From the NCBI GenBank assembly GCA_027491335.1, contig JAIXWJ010000008.1:1-54596 (forward strand): a stretch of DNA of 54,596 bases, given 5' to 3'. Under the pieces are notes generated by a model. That model did not search any database and had not been told where the DNA came from. It worked only from the letters and a program-made list of their open reading frames with translations. The first letter of the stretch is position 1. Each line of letters begins with the position of its first letter. The DNA comes from Actinomycetes bacterium. Its GTDB lineage: Bacteria; Actinomycetota; Acidimicrobiia; Acidimicrobiales; Ilumatobacteraceae. The position numbers and the translations under genes are program-made. This document shows positions 7,948 to 15,202 of the stretch, in pieces.

Positions 7948-8976
7948 ATGGGCACGACGGAAGGCATCACGCACAACGGTGCTCCGTTGCGTTTGACCGA
8001 GTGGACGAGTTGCGGTGGTTGCGCCGCCAAGTGGGGCAAGGATCTTCTGGCCGGACTCGTCGACGAGTTGCCGCGATCGGTGGATCCGGCGCTCATCATC
8101 GGTTTGGCTCCCTTCGACGACGCCGCGGTGTATCGCGTCAGTGACGACGTCGCGTTGGTGAGCACCACCGACTTCTTCCCACCACTGGTGGACGATGCCG
8201 CCGACTTCGGGGCGATCGCCGCCGCCAACGCCTGCAGCGACGTGTTCGCCATGGGTGGGCGAGTGGTGATGGCCATCAACGTGGCGGCGTTTCCCGAACA
8301 CTTTCCGCGCGAGGCGATCGTGGCCATCTTCGATGCGGCCGCCGCGGTGGTGGCCGAGGCCGGAGGCACCATCGCGGGCGGACACACCATTCGCAATCCC
8401 GAACCCATCTTCGGACTTGCCGTGCAAGGCGTGGTGCATCCGGACCGCGTGTTCACCAAGGGTGGCGCGCGCGCGGGCGACGTGTTGATGCTCTCCAAGC
8501 CGTTGGGAACCGGCATCGTCTTGGCGGGCGGCGACGAAACCCAGAAAGCCGGGGCCATTGCCGGCATGCGTCGATTGAACCGCGTGGCCAGTGAAGCGTT
8601 GATCGCCGTTGGTGGCGTGCGAGCCGTGACCGACGTGACTGGTTACGCGCTGGCCGGACACGGTTGGGAGATGGCCGAACGTTCGCAGGGCGCGTTCCGC
8701 ATCGAGTCGTCGCTGTTGCCGTTGTACCCCGGGGCCCGCGAGATCGCGGCGCGCGGCGTGCGCACCGGTGGTGACGCACGAAACAGAACGGCGGTTGGAT
8801 CACACGTGCGGTTGGCCGATGGTGTGGATCCGGCGTTCGACACCATCGCCTTCGATCCGCAGACGTCGGGTGGTTTGTTGGCCGCGGTGGCTCCCGAGAG
8901 TGTCGACGCGTTGCGCGGCGTGTTCACCGTGATCGGCGAGGTCGTCGACGGCGAACGCGGATTGCACATCGTCTGA
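7948..8976 (+). CDS. selD: Selenide, water dikinase
   Basis: It makes selenophosphate from selenide and ATP, the selenium donor for selenocysteine and 2-selenouridine-tRNA. The 342-residue protein has the N-terminal loop TSCGGCAAKWG, with Cys25 and Lys28 placed like Cys17/Lys20 of E. coli SelD. This is a cysteine form, not a selenoprotein form. It also has DDAAVYRV, the ADP-binding STTDFFPPLVDD, GGRVVMAINVAAFP and DVTGYALAGHGWEMA. It probably heads a two-gene unit: its TGA overlaps the rnhB ATG. No selA, selB, tRNA-Sec or SelU gene is in the window, so the use of selenophosphate is not shown here. Confidence 0.92.
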   Translation: MGTTEGITHNGAPLRLTEWTSCGGCAAKWGKDLLAGLVDELPRSVDPALIIGLAPFDDAAVYRVSDDVALVSTTDFFPPLVDDAADFGAIAAANACSDVFAMGGRVVMAINVAAFPEHFPREAIVAIFDAAAAVVAEAGGTIAGGHTIRNPEPIFGLAVQGVVHPDRVFTKGGARAGDVLMLSKPLGTGIVLAGGDETQKAGAIAGMRRLNRVASEALIAVGGVRAVTDVTGYALAGHGWEMAERSQGAFRIESSLLPLYPGAREIAARGVRTGGDARNRTAVGSHVRLADGVDPAFDTIAFDPQTSGGLLAAVAPESVDALRGVFTVIGEVVDGERGLHIV

Positions 8977-9647
8977 TGGTCTCCGTCGCACCGACCCGTG
9001 ATCTGGAGCGGTCGTTGCGCGACGAGGGATTCTCGTGCGTGGTCGGCGTGGACGAGGTGGGCAAGGGCGCCTGGGCCGGGCCGCTGGCGGTGGGGATGGC
9101 GGTGTTGCCCGTCGATGGCGACTTGGCCGGCGTGCGCGACTCCAAATCGATCAGCGAGAAGACGCGCGAGAAGATGTTCGACACCGTGTCGTCGTGGTGC
9201 ACCGCGTGGTCGGTGGGTTTCGCATCGGCCTTGGAATGCGACGAACTCGGCATGGCCGCGGCCCAGCGGTTGGCGACCGATCGAGCGTTGCGTTCGCTCG
9301 GTGCTCGCCCCGACGCCGCGGTGGTCGACGGCAGTTGGGACTTCGTGACGCCGTTGGTGCCTCGCGTGGAAATGCGCGTCAAGGGCGACACCTCCGTGTT
9401 GTCCATCGCCGCCGCTTCGATTCTGGCCAAGGTCACCCGTGACCGATTGATGCGCGAGCTGTCCGAGCATCATCCGCAGTACAGCCTGGACACGAACAAG
9501 GGTTACCCGTGCCATTGGCACCGCACCGCGCTGCAGGGTTACGGGCCGTCGTCGATCCATCGACGTTCGTGGGCGTTCATGGACAACTTCGTTCCGTGGA
9601 CCGGCACTCCGCGCGTGGATCGCACGGCGCCGCCCACGTTGTTCTGA
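8976..9647 (+). CDS. rnhB: Ribonuclease HII
   Basis: It cleaves RNA in RNA/DNA hybrids, including single ribonucleotides built into DNA. The 223-residue protein shows the catalytic signature VVGVDEVGKGAWAGP (usual form DEAGRGPWAGP), RDSKSISEKTRE, VKGDTSVLSIAAASILAKVTRD and the HPQYSLDTNKGYP region. Its ATG overlaps the selD stop codon (TGATG), so translation is coupled. The link with selD looks positional and not functional. Confidence 0.92.
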   Translation: MVSVAPTRDLERSLRDEGFSCVVGVDEVGKGAWAGPLAVGMAVLPVDGDLAGVRDSKSISEKTREKMFDTVSSWCTAWSVGFASALECDELGMAAAQRLATDRALRSLGARPDAAVVDGSWDFVTPLVPRVEMRVKGDTSVLSIAAASILAKVTRDRLMRELSEHHPQYSLDTNKGYPCHWHRTALQGYGPSSIHRRSWAFMDNFVPWTGTPRVDRTAPPTLF

Positions 9648-9660
9648 TCAGTGCTTCAGA

Positions 9661-10902
9661 TCACTTCTTCAGTTCGTTGAACGGGCTCTTGCTGTCGATG
9701 CCCGCGTCCTTGGGAAGACCCAACACGCGCTCGCCGACGATGTTGCGCATCACCTCGTCCGAGCCACCGGCGATGCGACCGCCGGGCGTGCCCAGGATGA
9801 GCTGGTTCCAGGCGTAGGTGCCCCATTCGCCGCTGTCGGCCACCAACTTGGGTCCGAGCACCATCGACACGAAGTTGCCGAGACGAATCATGTTGTTGGT
9901 GCCGGCCAACTTGGCCATGCTCATCTCGGGTCCGGGCATTTGACCGGACTTGATCTTGTCGAGCGCGCGCTGGTTGTTGTAGCCGGCCACCTTGTTGTGA
10001 ATGATGATCTTGGCCAACTCGTCGCGGACCACGGGATCGGAGTCGAGTCCGTAGTGCTTCACCATTTCGATGACGCGCGTGAAGAACCCGCCGCCACCGC
10101 CGCCGCCACCGATGGCCGCGCGCTCGTTCATGAGCGTGGTGAGAGCAACGTTCCAACCGTTGTTGACGTCACCCAGTCGGTGATCGTCGCGCACGCGCAC
10201 CTCGGTGAAGAAGACCTCGTTGAAGCTGGCGCCACCGGTCATCTGGCGCAGCGGGCGAATCTCGACACCGGGCGCGTTCATGTCGACGATGAATCCGGTG
10301 AGTCCCTTGTGCTTGGGCAAGCTGGGGTCGGTACGAGCGATGATTTCGCCGATCTGGCTGTAGTGCGCGCCACTGGTCCAGACCTTCTGGCCGGTGATGA
10401 CCCACTCGTCGCCATCACGCTCGGCCTTGGTGGTGAGGCCGGCGAGGTCGCTTCCGGCGCCGGGCTCGCTGAACAACTGGCAGCCGACGATGTCACCGCG
10501 GTACATCTTGCGCATGTACAGATCGCGAGCGGTGTCGGAGCCGTGGGCGAGGATGGTGGGAGCCACCATGCCCAGACCGATGGTGAAGCAACTCTGGCTG
10601 GGGATATCGAACTTGGACTCGAGCGAGTCGTACGCGCGCTGATACGCGCCGGGCAAGGCGCGGCCACCGTAGGACTCGGGGCCGGTGATGTAGCCGAAGC
10701 CGGCGTCGAACTTCTTGCGACGCCACGCGCAGGCCAAGTCGACGTCGATCTGCTCCTTGTCGCGCTCCTTCTCCTCGAACATGGCGACCTTGTCGGAGCC
10801 TTCGCCCCAGACGAACTTCTTCTCGGCTTCCTTGCGCGAAGCGTTGGCTTCCAAGAAGGCCAGTGCTTCGGACTGGAACTGTTCGAGAGTGGGCTGCGAC
10901 AT
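9661..10902 (-). CDS. Acyl-CoA dehydrogenase family protein
   Basis: FAD enzyme that oxidises acyl-CoA at the alpha-beta bond. At 413 residues it has the normal size and shows LFSEPGAGSDLAGL and WVITGQKVWTSGAH (FAD-binding beta domain), then GWNVALTTLMNERAAI, and ends GGSDEVMRNIVGERVLGLP, in the family position of GTSEIQRNIIAERVLG. The usual Gly-Thr-(Ser/Asn) is here Gly-Gly-Ser. An unusual run of eight glycines follows AAI (about 10092-10115), at the start of the C-terminal helical domain. The frame stays open far upstream, but ATG 10902 is the start: AGGAGGT at 10909-10915 precedes it by 6 nt. The style resembles the steroid-type FadE proteins. The substrate is unknown. Confidence 0.88.
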   Translation of the reverse strand: MSQPTLEQFQSEALAFLEANASRKEAEKKFVWGEGSDKVAMFEEKERDKEQIDVDLACAWRRKKFDAGFGYITGPESYGGRALPGAYQRAYDSLESKFDIPSQSCFTIGLGMVAPTILAHGSDTARDLYMRKMYRGDIVGCQLFSEPGAGSDLAGLTTKAERDGDEWVITGQKVWTSGAHYSQIGEIIARTDPSLPKHKGLTGFIVDMNAPGVEIRPLRQMTGGASFNEVFFTEVRVRDDHRLGDVNNGWNVALTTLMNERAAIGGGGGGGGFFTRVIEMVKHYGLDSDPVVRDELAKIIIHNKVAGYNNQRALDKIKSGQMPGPEMSMAKLAGTNNMIRLGNFVSMVLGPKLVADSGEWGTYAWNQLILGTPGGRIAGGSDEVMRNIVGERVLGLPKDAGIDSKSPFNELKK

Positions 10903-10908
10903 GGGATG

Positions 10909-10915
10909 ACCTCCT
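10909..10915 (-). promoter_or_regulatory. Strong ribosome-binding site that fixes the acyl-CoA dehydrogenase start
   Basis: AGGAGGT on the minus strand, 6 nt before the ATG at 10902. It is one of the few perfect Shine-Dalgarno sequences in a window where many genes are leaderless. It decides the start inside a frame that is open for 984 codons. Confidence 0.8.
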
Positions 10916-11088
10916 GAAGACGAGACACGCGCACCGTACCCGACCTCGTCATCGTCACGACAGGCGAAGGCGTGTGTCATGAGGCGACGGCGTGTGTGAT
11001 AGCCCACGGAATCGGGTCCCACGGAATCGGGTCCGACGGTCCGTGTCGGACATCTTGCGACGGACTCGGGGCAAGTAGGGTTGGACGC

Positions 11089-11553
11089 ATGGGTCAGCCA
11101 GTCGTCGTCGTGGAAAAGCCGAGCCGTCGCCCGGGCATCGTCCGGTTCGAGGCCAATCGCAGCCTGTCGGGCATGGGCCACGACAGCTTCACCGCCGGTG
11201 ACGCATCGGGTGTGTTCGCCCGTGCCAACACGCCGGCGGCCGAACTGGCTCGTCGGTTGTTCGCCACGGGCCGGGTGGCCGGTGTGCACGTGTACCAGAA
11301 CATGGTCACCGTGGACCTGAACAAGGGCTTCGATTCCGAGGGCCTCGACGAGATCGTCCGTGATCTGTACCAGTACTGGAAGCCCGGCATGACGCCGCCG
11401 GCCTTCGAGGATCTGGTGGCCGAAGAGGCTCCCGCGGCGGCCACGGGCGACGCTCCCGCGGCCGGTGGTGCGGCCATCGACAGTCGCGTCCCGGCACACC
11501 TGATCGAGCGCAGTCGGGCGGCCCGTGCGAAGTGGGAAGCCAACCGCGGCTGA
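11089..11553 (+). CDS. Small protein with an Nfu/NifU N-terminal-like domain
   Basis: 154 residues. The middle (PAAELARRLFATGRVAGVHV then MVTVDLNKGF and DLYQYW) resembles the Nfu_N fold, where a phrase like '[27 protein letters not shown]' is typical. Nfu_N occurs in Fe-S scaffold proteins, but this protein has no CxxC motif, so it cannot hold a cluster itself. The Ala/Gly-rich segment after residue ~105 looks disordered. A TAGGGT box (11076-11081) 8 nt before the ATG supports a leaderless start at 11089 over the longer open frame. Function unknown; the domain match is by eye. Confidence 0.55.
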   Translation: MGQPVVVVEKPSRRPGIVRFEANRSLSGMGHDSFTAGDASGVFARANTPAAELARRLFATGRVAGVHVYQNMVTVDLNKGFDSEGLDEIVRDLYQYWKPGMTPPAFEDLVAEEAPAAATGDAPAAGGAAIDSRVPAHLIERSRAARAKWEANRG

Positions 11554-11691
11554 CCCGTTTCGTCGGTGGGGCCCAGGGTCCCGATGTCGTTTCTCTCGGT
11601 CGTTTTCCAACCGGTGAAAAGTCACAGAAAACCCCTGTTTTTCTTGCTCTCCAGTCACGCACGGTCCGAACTTCCGTCTTAGCCTGCCCGC

Positions 11692-12591
11692 GTGGCCGAC
11701 GAGATCCTTTCCATCGAAGACGTCGCCACCGCATTGGGCGTTCACTACATGACCGCCTACCGCTACGTGAAGCGTCGGGCCCTGGAAGCCACGCAGGTGA
11801 ACGGTCAGTGGCAGATCACCCGAACCGACTTGGACGACTTCTTGAAGCGTCGTTCCGACCGTCACTCCAAGGCCGAGGGTTCGCGCGACGCTCGTCGTAC
11901 CGCCGACTACCACCGTGACCTGCACAAATGCCTGGTCGACTCCGACGCCAAGGCTGCTTTCGACGTGTTGCAATCGGCCATTGATGCCGGGGCCGACATG
12001 GAAGAGGTGTACCTCGAGATCCTGAGCCCGGTGCTGGCCGACATCGGTGCCAGTTGGGCGCGCGGGGAGATCGACATCTCGGTCGAGCATCAGGCCACGG
12101 CCGTGGCCACGCGTTTGGTGGGTCAACTCAGCCCGCGATGCGTGCGTCGTGGCCGTCGTCGTGGCAACGTGCTCATTGGTGGTCCCGCGGGCGAGCGCCA
12201 TTCGCTGGCGTTGGCGATGCTGGGCGACTTGTTGCGTCTGCACGGCTGGGACGTGTCCGACCTGGGCGCCGACACTCCGTCGAACTCTTTCGTGCACGCG
12301 GCGTCCAGCATTTCGGACCTCGTGGCGGTGGGCGTCAGCGTGACGTCCAACGAGTCTCTCGACAGCGCCGCCGAGTTGCTGTCGACCTTGCGTCGGGCCA
12401 TCGGTGACGAGTTGCCGGTTCTGGTGGGCGGGTCGGCGATCCGCGACTTCGACCATGCGCGCTCGCTGGGTGCCGATCACTTCGCCGAGGGGGCCCGCGG
12501 GTTCATCGACTTCCTCGATTCGTTGTCGAGCAAGGGCCGCAAGGCGTCGTCGAAGAAGCAGTCGTCCGACGACGACACCAGCAACGACTGA
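11692..12591 (+). CDS. HTH (excisionase-type) + cobalamin-binding regulator, CarH/LitR-like
   Basis: A 299-residue putative transcription factor. Residues ~6-55 form an excisionase/MerR-like DNA-binding domain (LSIEDVATALGVHYMTAYRYVKRR). Residues ~75-148 form a four-helix B12 cap carrying W122-x9-E132-H133, the W-x9-EH signature of CarH-type photoreceptors. Residues ~158-280 form a Rossmann B12 domain with GERH (E168, H170 as likely lower cobalt ligand), GWDVSDLGADTP and LVGGSAI. CarH proteins bind DNA as adenosylcobalamin tetramers and let go in light. One difference: the residue after W122 is Ala, where Thermus CarH has the His that ligates cobalt after photolysis. The C-terminus is a charged Lys/Ser/Asp tail. 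GTG start at 11692 with TAGCCT 7 nt upstream. Target genes unknown. Confidence 0.8.
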   Translation: MADEILSIEDVATALGVHYMTAYRYVKRRALEATQVNGQWQITRTDLDDFLKRRSDRHSKAEGSRDARRTADYHRDLHKCLVDSDAKAAFDVLQSAIDAGADMEEVYLEILSPVLADIGASWARGEIDISVEHQATAVATRLVGQLSPRCVRRGRRRGNVLIGGPAGERHSLALAMLGDLLRLHGWDVSDLGADTPSNSFVHAASSISDLVAVGVSVTSNESLDSAAELLSTLRRAIGDELPVLVGGSAIRDFDHARSLGADHFAEGARGFIDFLDSLSSKGRKASSKKQSSDDDTSND

Positions 12592-12623
12592 CGCACCCGA
12601 CACCCCACCCGACACCCCACAAG

Positions 12624-12638
12624 ACGGCCCTGGGCCGT
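12624..12638. other. Short GC-rich palindrome downstream of the cobalamin regulator gene
   Basis: ACGGCCC-T-GGGCCGT, with perfect 7-bp arms, lies 32 bp after the regulator's stop and 24 bp before the imuA' LexA box. It has no following T-tract, so an intrinsic terminator is only a weak possibility. It could equally be an operator. Just before it GACACCCCACCC is partly repeated in tandem. Confidence 0.3.
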
Positions 12639-12661
12639 GGAGGCTGGCGGCCGGAAACTTA

Positions 12662-12682
12662 CGAACACCTGTTCGCTATAGT
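12662..12682 (+). promoter_or_regulatory. LexA (SOS) box and -10 of imuA'-imuB
   Basis: CGAAC-ACCT-GTTCG (12662-12675) matches the Gram-positive/actinobacterial LexA consensus CGAAC-N4-GTTCG perfectly. It is followed after 1 bp by TATAGT (12677-12682), a good -10 ending 8 nt before the imuA' ATG. A bound LexA would cover the promoter, so the operon should be induced by DNA damage. Confidence 0.9.
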
Positions 12683-12689
12683 CGCCGCC

Positions 12690-13499
12690 ATGAACGTTTC
12701 CATGGCTCGCCACACTGGGGGTTCGCGTGCTGTGGGTGCGACAGCGGGGAAAGTGGATATCTCGGCCCTGCGCGCGGGGATTCCCGCGGTCATGGCCCAC
12801 GAACGCTTGTTGCCGGTGCACCCGGTGTTGGCCCCCTTGTTCGGGGTGGCTCCCGGTGAACCGGGGTTGGTGCGCGGGCACACGGTGGTGTGTTCGGGTT
12901 CGGCGGCCATGTCGTGCGCGTTGGCCGTGATGGCCGCTCCCACGCGTGCCGGTTCGTGGGCTGGTGTGGTGGGGTTGCCGTCGGTGGGGGTGGCCGCGGC
13001 CGCCGAGCTGGGTGTGGAACTGTCGCGCACCATCTTCGTGGCCGATACATCGACGTCATCGAAAACGTCGTCCGACATGGCGGCCATCCTCTCGGCGTTG
13101 ATCGATGGTGTGGAGGTGTTGGTGTTGTCACGCCGCGTGGTGGCCGCGGTGTCCGATGGCGTGATGCGCAAGTTGCACACCCGTATGCAGTCGCGGGGTT
13201 CGGTGTTGGTGTTGGTCGGAGATCCCGGTTCGATTTCGGCCGACGTGCGAGTGAACGCGTCCACGGTGATGTGGGAAGGGGTCGGCGCTGGCAACGGACA
13301 TCTGCAACGGCGACGCGTGAACATCGAACTCGACGCGCGTCGGCGTGGCCGACCCACACGGGCCGACGTGTGGTTGCCCGATCAACACGGCGGTCTCAGT
13401 GTGTGCGATCAAACATCACTCGGCACTGTTTCGTCGGGCACTGTTTCGTCCGGCACTGTTTCGTCGGGCAACGTCGTGTCGTTGCGTCGCACGGGATGA
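12690..13499 (+). CDS. imuA': ImuA' - RecA-like subunit of the SOS mutasome
   Basis: In mycobacteria ImuA' works with ImuB and DnaE2 in damage-induced translesion synthesis. The identification rests on four points: a RecA-fold-like but degenerate protein of 269 residues (SWAGVVGLPSVGVAAAAELG, DGVEVLVLSRRVV, GSVLVLVGDPG); ATG/TGA overlap with imuB; the LexA box; and the nearby SOS-controlled dnaE2. The usual Walker A is not seen (PGLVRGHTVVCSGSAAMSCAL occupies the site), as expected for ImuA'. The C-terminus has a GTVSS repeat coded by three 15-bp tandem units. The mRNA is probably leaderless from the -10 at 12677. Confidence 0.85.
   Translation: MNVSMARHTGGSRAVGATAGKVDISALRAGIPAVMAHERLLPVHPVLAPLFGVAPGEPGLVRGHTVVCSGSAAMSCALAVMAAPTRAGSWAGVVGLPSVGVAAAAELGVELSRTIFVADTSTSSKTSSDMAAILSALIDGVEVLVLSRRVVAAVSDGVMRKLHTRMQSRGSVLVLVGDPGSISADVRVNASTVMWEGVGAGNGHLQRRRVNIELDARRRGRPTRADVWLPDQHGGLSVCDQTSLGTVSSGTVSSGTVSSGNVVSLRRTG
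13422..13481 (+). repeat. 15-bp tandem repeat in the 3' end of imuA'
   Basis: GGCACTGTTTCGTCG at 13422-13436, GGCACTGTTTCGTCC at 13437-13451 and GGCACTGTTTCGTCG at 13452-13466, followed by a decayed fourth unit (13467-13481). The unit keeps the frame and codes for the GTVSS repeats. Length variation by slippage would be frame-neutral. Confidence 0.85.
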
Positions 13500-15175
13500 C
13501 GGCGATGTCGACACAACCGCCTCGCTGCGCCGTGGTGCACACGCCGGCATGGCCACTGGTGGCCGCCGTCATGAACGGCTTGGCCGCACGCGGACCCGAG
13601 TACGCGCCCGATCAACCACTCGCCATCATGCGGTCACAGCGGGTGCTGTGTTGTTCACCGGTGGCGTGGCGCGATGGTGTGCGGCCGGGCATGCGACGTC
13701 GACAGGCACAAGGAGCGTGCCCGCACGTGGTCTTGGTGGCCGACGACCCCGATCGTGACGCTCGTTGTTTCGAGCCGGTGGTGCGTTCGGTGGGCGAACT
13801 GGTGCCGTTGCTCGACATCGAGTCCCCCGGCTCGTTGTTGATGGCCACTCGTGGTCCGTCGCGTTACGTCGGGGGCGATGCCGCACTCACGATGCGCCTC
13901 ACCGATCTGGCCATGTCGGGCCTGTCGGCCGCGGTGGCATCACGCATCGATCCGGCGACGTTGTTGTCCGTCGGCGGGGGACTGGGGGTCGGTGTCGCCG
14001 ATGGTCGCTTGGCGGCCACACTGGCGGCTCGTTGGGCCATTCGTCGTGGTGAACCCGTGGTGGTGGAACCCGGATCCGCGGCGACCGCGGCGTTCCTCGC
14101 GCCCCATCCGGTGTCGGCCCTCGGCGCGGTGGCCGGTTGCGACGTCGGGCTGGTGGATTTGTTGCAGCGACTGGGATTGCGTCGCTTCGGCGATGTGGCC
14201 GCGTTGTCACCGCATCATCTGGTCGATCGTTTCGGCGCGCTGGGACACACCGTGCATCGTTTGGTCAGCGGCACCGACGACAGCGCTCCTTCGGCGTTGC
14301 CTCCACCACCCGATCTGACGATCGTTCGATTGTTCGACGATCCGGTGACGCAGTTCGACATGTTGGTCTTCGCGGCCAAGTCACTCGTCGACGAGTTGGG
14401 GCGGTACTTCGCCGAGCGCGGGCAGGTGTGCACCCGCGTGCGGGTGGAAGCAGAGACCGAACACGGCGAGACGTCCGTGCGGGTCTGGCATCGCGCCGAG
14501 GGCATGAACGAGTCGGCGATGGTCGACCGCGTGCGTTGGCAGTTGGACGGATGGATCAACGGCGCCGACCCGCCGTCGGCCGGCGTCACCAAGATCGCGC
14601 TCATCCCGCTCGAGATTCGCGGGGACGCCGGCACCCAAGAAGGCTTTTGGGGTGGCCGCACCGCCGCCGATGATGCCGCCGCTCGTGCCATCACGCGGGT
14701 GATGGCATTGGTGGGGCCCGCCGGAGTCACCGTGGCGTCATGGCGCGGCGGTCGCGATCCCCGCGAGCAATACCGCATGGTGCCGGTGGCCGATGTCGGT
14801 GCCGACGGTACGACGGTGCACGCGCGTCCCACGGACTCCACCGCGCCGCGTTGGCCCGGAGCGATTCCGACCCCGTCGCCGGCCCTCGTTCACCATCAGC
14901 CGGTCGGCGTTCGGGTGCTCGATGCCGACGGACATGCGGTGTCGGTGAGCGGACGAGGTTTCGTCAGTTCCGCTCCGACCGTGTTGTGTCGCGAGCACGG
15001 TCACGCATCGGTGACCGCGTGGGCCGGTCCGTGGCCGGTGGAAGAGCGGTGGTGGGACGAACGTGCCCGTCGGGTGGCCCGCTTCCAACTGGTGGTGCAG
15101 ACATCCGACGGGCCGCGTGCGTATCTGGCCGAGGTGTCGTCGGGCCAGTGGTGGTTGGTGGCCGAGTACGCCTGA
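13496..15175 (+). CDS. imuB: ImuB - catalytically inactive Y-family polymerase-like protein
   Basis: ImuB is the hub of the mutasome, linking DnaE2 and ImuA' to the beta clamp. The 559-residue protein has the Y-family layout (CAVVHTPAWPL, GVRPGMRRRQAQ, the helix-hairpin region GLRRFGDVAALSP). It lacks the metal-binding acids: the first Asp is HTPAWPL territory and the palm SxDE is IESPGS, as in known ImuB. A likely clamp-binding peptide, QEGFW, sits at about residue 381, equivalent to the QLxLW of other ImuB proteins. ATG 13496 overlaps the imuA' stop (ATGA). The frame is open upstream to 12890, but that stretch is a shadow of imuA'. Confidence 0.88.
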   Translation: MTAMSTQPPRCAVVHTPAWPLVAAVMNGLAARGPEYAPDQPLAIMRSQRVLCCSPVAWRDGVRPGMRRRQAQGACPHVVLVADDPDRDARCFEPVVRSVGELVPLLDIESPGSLLMATRGPSRYVGGDAALTMRLTDLAMSGLSAAVASRIDPATLLSVGGGLGVGVADGRLAATLAARWAIRRGEPVVVEPGSAATAAFLAPHPVSALGAVAGCDVGLVDLLQRLGLRRFGDVAALSPHHLVDRFGALGHTVHRLVSGTDDSAPSALPPPPDLTIVRLFDDPVTQFDMLVFAAKSLVDELGRYFAERGQVCTRVRVEAETEHGETSVRVWHRAEGMNESAMVDRVRWQLDGWINGADPPSAGVTKIALIPLEIRGDAGTQEGFWGGRTAADDAAARAITRVMALVGPAGVTVASWRGGRDPREQYRMVPVADVGADGTTVHARPTDSTAPRWPGAIPTPSPALVHHQPVGVRVLDADGHAVSVSGRGFVSSAPTVLCREHGHASVTAWAGPWPVEERWWDERARRVARFQLVVQTSDGPRAYLAEVSSGQWWLVAEYA

Positions 15176-15185
15176 CGCGCGACGC

Positions 15186-15202
15186 GAGTGGGCGAACCAC
15201 TC
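15186..15202. terminator. Possible bidirectional hairpin between imuB and the response regulator
   Basis: GAGTGG-GCGAA-CCACTC lies in the 25-bp gap between the convergent stop codons and touches the stop of the minus-strand gene. There is no T-tract, so the terminator role is a guess from position. Confidence 0.35.

Noticed and set aside
10903..12615. The acyl-CoA dehydrogenase frame stays open for a further ~570 codons upstream, which would make a 984-residue protein.
   Set aside because: The upstream part lies antisense to two plus-strand genes with recognisable domains, contains no domain itself, and a perfect ribosome-binding site marks ATG 10902. Long antisense frames are expected at this GC content.
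13422..13481. A CRISPR-like array.
   Set aside because: The units are direct 15-bp repeats without spacers, lie in frame inside imuA', and no cas gene is present.
12890..13495. An N-terminal extension of ImuB of 202 residues.
   Set aside because: It overlaps imuA' in another frame, is Gly/Arg-rich without domain character, and ATG 13496 makes the ATGA overlap typical of this operon.
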